Source of the DNA: a virus
Virus record (IMG/VR): IMGVR_UViG_3300027963_000394
Location: 1 to 21,028 of that record
Reading direction: 5' to 3' (one strand)
Length of the DNA stretch: 21,028 nucleotides
Below are positions 15,201 through 21,028 of this stretch, one piece after another (the first letter of the stretch is position 1; each line of letters opens with the position of its first letter). Made by a program: the position numbers and the translations under genes. The notes under the pieces are model-generated. The model was not told the DNA's origin, ran no database searches, and saw nothing but the letters and a program-made list of their open reading frames with translations.

Positions 15201-17468
15201 TATACCAGAAGTAATCTTTCTGTCGAACCGGTTAAACATAAAACATATAAGATGCAAGATATTACTGGCATCGAAGAAAGAATTAACAACTTAGAATATT
15301 ACGCATCTCTAAATCTAGTGGAACAAGGCGCGTCTGGTTTGCAAATAACTGATGCTAACGGTTTGAATAGATTTAAAAATGGAATTTTAGTTGACGATTT
15401 CTCCACATTTAATGTTTCAGATTCATATAATCCAGATTTCTCTGTTGGAATAGATACAACAAGAAGCATTTTATCACCAGCAATAGTCGTTAAAAACTTC
15501 CCACTTAGAAATCTTTTATTGACGCAAACAAATAATACACCAACAGATGCAACAATAAGTGGATTATCTTACAAAATGTACAATTTGGGCAATAGTAATT
15601 TGTACAGTTTACCATACACAGAAACATCTATCGTATCGCAAACTATAGCAAGTAAGGCCTTGAGTGTGAATTCATCCACAATTAGTTATGCTGAAGGATC
15701 AGTTGAAATTTATCCAACAATGGATAATTGGATCGATACAACTGCTGATCCGGCATTTATGTTTATTGATCCTACACTCACACAATATAAAGCTGTTGAC
15801 CGCCTTAATACTTTAGATGGTGATCCTACATTATCTGTTTCCAATTGGCAACAAATTCCTGGAACACAAAGAGAAGTTATTACAAATAGTGAGTATGATG
15901 TTCGTACTGCTGGAGCAACAAGAACTGAAACTCGTTATTATGCACCAGCTTATGAAGGTCAAGATGGCACCTCAGAAGAAGTGACAGTAACAACTGGTGC
16001 AGGCGTAACAACTTACAAATCACTTAATACAAAAACGTATTCCGACGTACAGAACACATATACTCAGGGCAAGTACGCAAGGAGTTATGATTCACAATTA
16101 AATTATATCAGCAATATATCAATATTACCTTACATTAAACAACAATTTATTGAATTTAAGGCAACAGACCTTTTAATCAATACAAAATTAAATGCCTTCT
16201 TTGACGGTCAAAGAGTCACAAGACAAATAAGAAGACCAAATATTTTAGAATTGACCAGTGTGACTGGAACATTTAGGCGCGGTCAAGCCATTGGATATCT
16301 ATCAGGAAGTACCTACATATATACCGGATTTATTACTGATGTGTATGTGTATCCAACAAATACAACTAATGTTCGTTTATATGTATCTGGTGATGATGCA
16401 ACAACAACATATGGTGCAACAGTTGTCAGTATCACACAGTCGGGCGGAGTTTATTCCGCTTCGGGTGCTTCCGGAACATTATCAACCAGAACACATTATT
16501 CTGGTGTAGTAAGTGCATCTGGAACTGGTACCGCAACTGTCACATTAGCATCAACTGCATCTAGTACTACAGACTATTATGTTGGTCAATATTTGTATAT
16601 TGTTGGTATGAATTCATCATCCGTGTTGTCTGTACCAATTGGACGCAGTTTAGTTATTACAGCATATAATGGAACAACAAAAGTTGCAACAGTTGCTTAT
16701 GATGGCGGTGGTACTCCAACTGTCACAACGGTTTCTGGTCAAGATGTTTATTCGATTGGTGACCTGACAACAAACGAAACAGGAAATATAACTGGAATAT
16801 TTTATGTTCCGGGTAATTACTTTCAAACTGGTCCAAGAGAATTCATTTTAGACAATAGAGTTGTCGATAGATCAGGAAACATTTACACATACAATCAAGG
16901 AACAGAAACAACTTTTGCAAAAACAACTTTCTTCGCACAAGGGTTATCGACTAGAACACAACAAGTTAATTTCTCTGCATCAATTCAAAATCCACAAACA
17001 TTTACTAGAACAGACGTTCTAAGAAATCAAGTTATTTCGGATGTGACAAATACAACTAGTACATTTGTTGAAGATTATGTTGCACCTCCACAAAATAATA
17101 AAGGTTGTTGTGTCGTTTCGACGGCATTTGCGGACCAAGGAATTTGGAAACAAAATCAAAAAGATGAATTGATTGAATGGTGTGAAAAGTACCTACACAA
17201 TAATATACTCGGCGAATGTTTCCGTAGAGGATATCAAGTTCTTGGATCTAAATTTGTTCCAAGTATTCGGTCAGATAATAAATATTTGAAATATTGGAAA
17301 AAATATTGTGTGTGGGCATTTAATAATGGAACAAATATGGTTCAAGGACAAAAATTTAATCCAATTACCATACCAAATTCGTTGGTTTGGATTACTGCTT
17401 TCATGATAACTGGTATGATTGTTTCGAAAAAATATGCTGATGATTGTTGGAAAAAATTGTATAAGTAA
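12270..17468 (+). CDS. DUF4815-type giant virion structural protein with Cys-containing C-terminal domain
   Basis: This 1732-residue protein opens with the DUF4815 signature: NFNTDPYYDDFDPNKNFHRI (residues 4-23), then LFKPGYSVQARELTQSQTIL. Family motifs recur around 1000-1045, IEERINNLEYYASLNLVEQ and NGLNRFKNGILVDDF. Between are Thr/Ser-rich beta repeats, and residues about 1330-1560 look like added beta-sandwich modules. The end is different: from residue 1612 the sequence GCCVVSTAFADQG begins a compact domain of about 120 residues with six further Cys, several Trp and LGECFRRGYQVLGSKFVP. It loosely recalls the C-terminal 'CFI-box' tails of phage and bacterial surface proteins and has one hydrophobic run near 1707-1720 (VWITAFMITGMIVS). 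Members of this family form peripheral baseplate or fibre-base structures. AAGGG at 12259-12263 precedes the start. The C-terminal domain's role is unknown. Confidence 0.8.
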   Translation: MALNFNTDPYYDDFDPNKNFHRILFKPGYSVQARELTQSQTILQNQISQFADAIFKQNTPVSGGQVTTNLRVGYLKLNPSYNDEDVVAENFLNRTVQNAYGNVVARVVATAEATDADPYPTLMLNYFTGTTFANNSLVTISDAAYSYTANSISSGATGLGSIATIANGVFYIVNGYSYSDTLDSNGNPLKYSIGNFVNVVPQTIILSKYSNTPNVRIGLEITETIYDYVNDTSLLDPAIGASNYQAPGADRYVVDVSLTTKPLEFGDDQNFIELARVESGVIVKQINETEYSKIDDYFAKRTYETNGDYVVDDFKLTPKAAIDSNNWVLSIGPGVAYVHGYRVENQSTTTITSTRARTTDFVNNNSVFTDYGNYFYVDTFSGANSSFIDVTQANTVDLHVVGNSNVFTGNTNIYNSTLAATGYVRSIDYETATGTTANTYVYRLHMFDIQNKVLSGNITSATATTITINDTTSKFSTVANAYTGVAVTIDSGTGLNQTSTVTTYSGSTKILTVSPAFTITPDSTSKFSLKFSVKDVETVVRAANTGTSYTIYGSSNINNLSKSNGYTTGDTILQNPSVQELLFTIGNPYVANTSGTAPTYATEITFKNLTFSTDGASGSKVELNLTTLGLSSAFNFLRSGSSETSDAIKQNFLVLSTSTGSLLNLTSGTRSIVVNAAKTLATITLPDLAAGYTGIVIAKMTVTDASSALVRKTKTLVTANTSANGAPASATVVGNTKIDLTNSQVYISSGDIQSSGVNQLLYVSDVKNIVKILDTKGVAPNISMYSSANYDVTSNYLFNNGQTDNYYGHAYLKLKPGAPKPTALWVFFNYYSHGGGDGYFSVDSYLNESYAAIGAYTSTSGRIYNLTDSLDFRPAVKNGQSSFVFRYSNEASNQNGLLLPIDSSIFTHKYYYYLGRKDVLTINKDKTFTLKSGTPSLSPNFPAVAKDELLLARITLDPYTAYVQSEVSGKNSLVYGPYTRSNLSVEPVKHKTYKMQDITGIEERINNLEYYASLNLVEQGASGLQITDANGLNRFKNGILVDDFSTFNVSDSYNPDFSVGIDTTRSILSPAIVVKNFPLRNLLLTQTNNTPTDATISGLSYKMYNLGNSNLYSLPYTETSIVSQTIASKALSVNSSTISYAEGSVEIYPTMDNWIDTTADPAFMFIDPTLTQYKAVDRLNTLDGDPTLSVSNWQQIPGTQREVITNSEYDVRTAGATRTETRYYAPAYEGQDGTSEEVTVTTGAGVTTYKSLNTKTYSDVQNTYTQGKYARSYDSQLNYISNISILPYIKQQFIEFKATDLLINTKLNAFFDGQRVTRQIRRPNILELTSVTGTFRRGQAIGYLSGSTYIYTGFITDVYVYPTNTTNVRLYVSGDDATTTYGATVVSITQSGGVYSASGASGTLSTRTHYSGVVSASGTGTATVTLASTASSTTDYYVGQYLYIVGMNSSSVLSVPIGRSLVITAYNGTTKVATVAYDGGGTPTVTTVSGQDVYSIGDLTTNETGNITGIFYVPGNYFQTGPREFILDNRVVDRSGNIYTYNQGTETTFAKTTFFAQGLSTRTQQVNFSASIQNPQTFTRTDVLRNQVISDVTNTTSTFVEDYVAPPQNNKGCCVVSTAFADQGIWKQNQKDELIEWCEKYLHNNILGECFRRGYQVLGSKFVPSIRSDNKYLKYWKKYCVWAFNNGTNMVQGQKFNPITIPNSLVWITAFMITGMIVSKKYADDCWKKLYK

Positions 17469-17470
17469 TT

Positions 17471-17899
17471 ATGGGTATATCCGTTGCTGAGTATTTTGCA
17501 AGAAAAGAAGCTTGCAATCATTGTGTTGAACATGATGATGAAGAACATTGTACGACCACTCTTTTGAGTAGGTTAGAAAATTGTTTCTTTTACAATGCGG
17601 TGAAAATGTCTATTGGTGAATATAATGATAGAGAAAGAGAAGCTGCTAGAAATTTAAGAAATAGTATACCAGAAGAAGTTTTGGTTGATTATTATTTTAG
17701 AGGCGAAAAACTAATTGAAAAAATGAACCTGATGTATATGCCGTCTTATCAAAAATATGATGTGATGAATAAAATTAATCATCTATATATTAAAAATATC
17801 ATAGATAAATTGATGCGTAAAGAGGAAGAAAAAACAATTGAGTTGATAAGTAATATGTTAAATGCTTTAGAACTAGAAAATAATATTCGAGGAAATTAA
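17471..17899 (+). CDS. Unrecognised 142-residue protein with N-terminal Cys/His cluster
   Basis: I do not recognise this protein. It starts MGISVAEYFARKEACNHCVE and has C15, C18, H21, H26 and C27, a spacing that could bind a metal ion. The remainder is charged and helical (YNDREREAARNLRNSIPEEV; KLMRKEEEKTIELISNMLNA). The composition, rich in Glu, Lys and Arg, is unlike the Ser/Thr/Asn-rich beta proteins on both sides. It begins two bases after the DUF4815 gene stops and its stop codon abuts the next ATG, so it is tightly coupled to both. It could be an assembly chaperone for one of these large proteins, which T4-like phages commonly encode beside fibre genes, but nothing in the sequence proves this. 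Confidence 0.75.
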   Translation: MGISVAEYFARKEACNHCVEHDDEEHCTTTLLSRLENCFFYNAVKMSIGEYNDREREAARNLRNSIPEEVLVDYYFRGEKLIEKMNLMYMPSYQKYDVMNKINHLYIKNIIDKLMRKEEEKTIELISNMLNALELENNIRGN

Positions 17900-19561
17900 A
17901 TGGCCATAACAATTAGTGATCCGTTAGCACAAACATTTTTGATAGATAGTAGTACTTATCCGAACGGAGCTTTTCTAAGTTCTGTTAATTTATTTTTTAG
18001 TGCAAAACCTGGAACAAATTTAAGTCTTCCTATAAACATTTCAATAGTGCCAACACAAAGTGGTTATCCTACTGGAAAAATTTTAGATTATTCATATGTT
18101 TCTTTGACACCAGATAAAGTTAAGATTAGTGATCAACCATATTATCAAGACACATCAACTTACACCACATTTACATTTCCTGTACCGGTAAAAATTAATG
18201 CAGATGAGTTGTACGCTATTATTGTGAAATCAAATTCACCAGATTATTATATTTGGACAGCAATACAAGGCGAAACAGCAATACGTTCGACACTAAAAAC
18301 ATCGAACACCGCATCTATACCAACAGAATCGACAAAGATTACTTCTTTACCTAAAGTCGGTTCGTTATTCAAATCACAAAACTCCATCACATGGAGTGCG
18401 ATTCAAAATGAAGCATTGATGTTTCAGATTAATAGATGCGTGTTTAATACTGCATTAACACCAACAATTCAATTTACAGTACCAAAAGGATTGCCGCAAT
18501 CCAGAGGAATAGTTCCTTCGTCTTTACAAGCAACTGCTAATGTAAAATACGACACTTTAAACATATCGACTACGGCAATAAATCCTGGACCTACTGCGAT
18601 TTCATACACATATACGCCCACATTGAGCAGTGGATCAACAGATGATACGAAAAGAATTGTGCCAGGTTCTTTTGGATCGCCAATGGAAACAAGTGTATAT
18701 TTAAACGATAACAAAGGATATAGAGTATTAGACTACACATCAAACACTTCTTTCTCTTTAAATGCAACAATGACTTCATATGATGATGCGGTATCTCCGT
18801 TATTATCGGATGATGGATTAGCTCTTTACACAACAAGAAATAGAATAAACAATTTAGAACTTTCAAATAGTTCATTTGTTATTATTTCTGGTGGTACCGG
18901 TTACACAATAAGCGGATCGGCAAACGGAACATTTACAAGTCCAAACATTGCTATCTCTGCGCCGACTAGTTCAAACGGAACACAAGCATATGTAACTGCA
19001 AATGTTATAAATGGAGTAATTGATAGAATTTATGTGACAACTCCTGGATCAGGTTATGTAGCGACACCAAATGTAACTATATTGCAACCGAATACAACAT
19101 CTGCGGTCATAACTATTAGCGGAGAAACTTCTACAAGTGGTGGCAATGCAAACTCTCGTTACATTTCAAAAGTAGTAACTTTAGCAAGCGGTTTAGATTC
19201 ACAAGATTTAAGAGTATATTTTACTGCTTATAGACCACCAAATAGTGATATTAATGTGTATTATAAGATTCTTTCTAGACAAGATACACAACAATTAAGT
19301 TCTCAATCATGGCAGTTGATGACGTTAATCTCTAATTCTGATACGTTATATTCTCAAAATTTTGGTGATGTTTATGAGTACGTTGCGGCACCGGGAACAA
19401 ATAATGTTCCTTCAGGGTTAATTTCTTATACCAATACCGCAGGAATAACATTCAATGACTTCTATCAATTCGTAATTAAGATTGTATTATCTTCGGCAGA
19501 CAGTACTTTTTCACCTTACTTGAACGATATGCGAGTCATTGCATTGCCATCTGGAGTGTAA
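17900..19561 (+). CDS. DPLAQTF-type virion structural protein
   Basis: The 553-residue product begins ITISDPLAQTFLIDSSTYPN (residues 3-22), then GAFLSSVNLFFSAK and SGYPTGKILDYSYVSL. This domain is usually found in, or fused to the end of, DUF4815-type proteins of T4-superfamily phages. Here it has its own start codon, preceded by GAGGA at 17889-17893. The C-terminal half has QDLRVYFTAYRPPNSDINVY, WQLMTLISNSD and FYQFVIKIVLSSADSTFSPY, then the typical last strand LNDMRVIALPS. A Gly-Tyr-rich module at about 328-397 (ISGGTGYTISGS to GSGYVATPNVTILQP) matches those in gp6, gp8 and the 988-residue protein. The likely role is a peripheral baseplate or fibre-attachment component acting with the protein at 12270-17468. 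Confidence 0.78.
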   Translation: MAITISDPLAQTFLIDSSTYPNGAFLSSVNLFFSAKPGTNLSLPINISIVPTQSGYPTGKILDYSYVSLTPDKVKISDQPYYQDTSTYTTFTFPVPVKINADELYAIIVKSNSPDYYIWTAIQGETAIRSTLKTSNTASIPTESTKITSLPKVGSLFKSQNSITWSAIQNEALMFQINRCVFNTALTPTIQFTVPKGLPQSRGIVPSSLQATANVKYDTLNISTTAINPGPTAISYTYTPTLSSGSTDDTKRIVPGSFGSPMETSVYLNDNKGYRVLDYTSNTSFSLNATMTSYDDAVSPLLSDDGLALYTTRNRINNLELSNSSFVIISGGTGYTISGSANGTFTSPNIAISAPTSSNGTQAYVTANVINGVIDRIYVTTPGSGYVATPNVTILQPNTTSAVITISGETSTSGGNANSRYISKVVTLASGLDSQDLRVYFTAYRPPNSDINVYYKILSRQDTQQLSSQSWQLMTLISNSDTLYSQNFGDVYEYVAAPGTNNVPSGLISYTNTAGITFNDFYQFVIKIVLSSADSTFSPYLNDMRVIALPSGV

Positions 19562-19562
19562 T

Positions 19563-19793
19563 ATGGCACTTGTAAAGGTTGAAGGTACAAATTTTTATAG
19601 AGACACAAAAACTTTAGCATTAATTAATTCTGACACGGCTGGAAGAGAAGATTATTTAACAAAGAAAAAACTATTAAATAATCAAAAAGAAGAAATAAAT
19701 AAAGTAAGGTCCGAAATTAATGAAATAAAAAATGATTTATCTGATATAAAATCTTTAATGCTACAAATATTAGAAAAAGGTAAAAATGGCTAA
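19563..19793 (+). CDS. Small conserved coiled-coil virion protein (76 residues)
   Basis: The start at 19563 is chosen over an upstream in-frame ATG at 19539 because MALVKVEGTNFYRDTKTLAL is the expected family N-terminus, the upstream codons lie inside the previous gene, and GGAG at 19553-19556 is well placed. The N-terminal third (VEGTNFYRDTKTLALINSD) resembles small conserved proteins found beside fibre genes in T4-superfamily phages. Residues about 34-72 form a Lys/Glu-rich heptad run (KEEINKVRSEINEIKNDLSD, then IKSLMLQILEKG), a clear coiled coil. Its stop overlaps the next start by 8 bases, indicating coupling to the repeat protein that follows. The function is not known to me. It may be a trimeric connector or chaperone. 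Confidence 0.7.
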   Translation: MALVKVEGTNFYRDTKTLALINSDTAGREDYLTKKKLLNNQKEEINKVRSEINEIKNDLSDIKSLMLQILEKGKNG

Positions 19794-21028
19794 TACCGTA
19801 AATATCATAAGTGCTGCTAATACATTCTATGAATGGATGGGAGCAACAATAAATCTCACAGTAGAAAATAATACTTTAGCTAAAAGTGATTATACAAAAG
19901 ATTCTGGTGTATTAATTTTAAACGGAACACCGCAATCATTGAGAGCAAACGGACCTGTTTTCGTTTATAGTACATTTCAAGTTACTGGCGTAGGTTCAAG
20001 TGCAACAATTGATAACAATTTAGGCGTTGGCGGGCAAGCATATTTTACAAATACATCTTTAAGTATCATTGCATCTGGTCAAGCAAACGTACAAGGACCA
20101 GTATTTGCTTTAGGTTCTAATACCGGTCTCACAGTTGCAAACACAGCAAATATTGGGGGCAATTTAAATGTTACTGGACCAACAGCATTAGGTAATACTA
20201 TCAGTGTTGTGGGTAACGGAACATTTTCTAGTAATTTAGTTGTTCGAAATGATGTAACATCAAATACTTTACAAGCAAATCTTAGTATAAACACAGCAAC
20301 GATATCGGTTACTGGTACTGGATTGATGAACATTCTTCAAGCAAATACGTCTGTTAACACTAGAACACTATCTGTAACTGGTACTGGATTCGTAGATGTT
20401 CTTCAAGCAAACACATCAGTAAATACTAGAACATTAAGTGTTACTGGTACTGGATTCGTAGATGTTCTTCAAGCAAACACATCAGTAAATACTAGAACAC
20501 TATCTGTAACTGGTACTGGATTCGTTGATATTCTACAAGCTAATACATCTGTTAATACTGCAACTGTTAATACTAGAACATTATCTGTAACAGGTACTGG
20601 ATTCGTTGATATTCTACAAGCAAATACATCTGTTAATACTGCAACTGTTAATACTTCCAATTTAAGTGTTGTAAATACTGGATTTGTTAATGTTCTACAA
20701 GCAAACACATCAGTAAATACTAGAACATTATCTGTAACAGGTACTGGATTCGTAGATGTTCTTCAAGCAAACACATCAGTAAATACTGCAACTGTTAATA
20801 CTAGAACATTATCTGTTATCGGTACTGGATTCGTTGATATTCTACAAGCTAATACATCTGTTAATACTGCAACTGTTAATACTAGAACATTATCTGTTAT
20901 CGGTACTGGATTCGTAGATGTTCTTCAAGCAAACACATCAGTAAATACTGCAACTGTTAATACTAGAACATTATCTGTTATCGGTACTGGATTCGTTGAT
21001 ATTCTACAAGCTAATACATCTGTTAATA
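19786..21028 (+). CDS. Tandem-repeat tail fibre-like protein (3' end beyond window)
   Basis: An open frame starts at ATG 19786 and runs to the window edge with no stop (414 codons visible). AAAAAGG at 19774-19780 is the ribosome binding site. The N-terminal part (MANTVNIISAANTFYEWMGA, then TINLTVENNTLAKSDY) is of a type seen at the start of fibre-like proteins in T4-superfamily phages. A beta-rich stretch with Gly-Asn repeats follows to about residue 170. From there the protein is tandem repeats of RTLSVTGTGFVDVLQANTSV plus NT, or plus NTATVNT. These repeats have a strand-turn-strand pattern with no Pro or Cys, as expected for a trimeric fibre shaft. The receptor-binding tip, if present, lies past 21028. 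The role is inferred to be a fibre or adhesin shaft. Confidence 0.72.
   Translation, partial: MANTVNIISAANTFYEWMGATINLTVENNTLAKSDYTKDSGVLILNGTPQSLRANGPVFVYSTFQVTGVGSSATIDNNLGVGGQAYFTNTSLSIIASGQANVQGPVFALGSNTGLTVANTANIGGNLNVTGPTALGNTISVVGNGTFSSNLVVRNDVTSNTLQANLSINTATISVTGTGLMNILQANTSVNTRTLSVTGTGFVDVLQANTSVNTRTLSVTGTGFVDVLQANTSVNTRTLSVTGTGFVDILQANTSVNTATVNTRTLSVTGTGFVDILQANTSVNTATVNTSNLSVVNTGFVNVLQANTSVNTRTLSVTGTGFVDVLQANTSVNTATVNTRTLSVIGTGFVDILQANTSVNTATVNTRTLSVIGTGFVDVLQANTSVNTATVNTRTLSVIGTGFVDILQANTSVN
20296..21028 (+). repeat. In-frame tandem repeat array of 66- and 81-bp units
   Basis: Units begin at 20296 (degenerate), 20362, 20428, 20494, 20575, 20656 (diverged), 20722, 20803, 20884 and 20965 (cut by the window). 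Those at 20296, 20362, 20428 and 20656 are 66 bp (22 codons). Those at 20494, 20575, 20722, 20803 and 20884 are 81 bp (27 codons), differing by the 15-base insert GCAACTGTTAATACT. Two synonymous versions exist, one with GTAGATGTTCTTCAAGC and one with GTTGATATTCTACAAGC. They alternate in the last four units, which makes a 162-bp higher-order period. Confidence 0.95.

Noticed and set aside
20079-20708. Minus-strand open frames opposite the repeat gene
   Set aside because: They are antisense shadows of the repeat protein with no ribosome binding site or recognisable product.
20362-21028. Regular repeats resembling a CRISPR array
   Set aside because: Units are contiguous, in frame with a long + strand coding sequence and have no unique spacers; they encode a repetitive fibre shaft.

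Overview
The window is a contiguous block of virion structural genes from a T4-like contractile-tailed phage (Caudoviricetes, myovirus morphology). Every convincing gene is on the + strand. Spacing is a few bases or a short overlap throughout, there are no tRNA or rRNA genes, and no bacterial gene is visible. The DNA is AT-rich, roughly one third G+C by eye. The gene set resembles marine and freshwater T4-superfamily phages more than enterobacterial T4. The host cannot be read from this window.

Layout. (1) 2-3453, tail hub and central spike: the C-terminal end of a gp27-like hub protein, a stand-alone OB-fold gp5 N-terminal module, an unrecognised 333-residue helical protein, a gp5 beta-helix spike with an HxH tip and no lysozyme domain, and an unrecognised 268-residue protein. 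(2) 3461-8917, baseplate wedge: gp25, gp6 (baseplate J family) and a 988-residue protein in the gp7 position. (3) 8926-10843, a fibre-like protein with two 'QTTAY' motifs, then a 38-codon remnant of another structural family; much of this block is richer in G+C than its neighbours. (4) 10857-12260, gp8-like wedge protein. (5) 12270-19561, a 1732-residue DUF4815-type protein with an unusual Cys-containing C-terminal domain, a 142-residue orphan protein, and a 553-residue 'DPLAQTF' structural protein. (6) 19563-21028, a small coiled-coil protein and the start of a fibre-like protein built from 22- and 27-residue tandem repeats, which runs off the window.

Together these genes would build the hub, the membrane-piercing spike, the six baseplate wedges and the peripheral receptor-binding fibres. 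The most unusual points are: gp5 split by an unrelated gene; one Gly-Tyr-rich domain reused in four neighbouring proteins; a fibre cassette bounded by in-frame 17-nt repeats; separation of DUF4815 and DPLAQTF modules by an orphan gene; and an expanding tandem repeat with two alternating DNA versions. I found no clearly new non-virion system such as a defence island, retroelement or CRISPR. What is new here is likely to lie in module rearrangement and in the unrecognised proteins.
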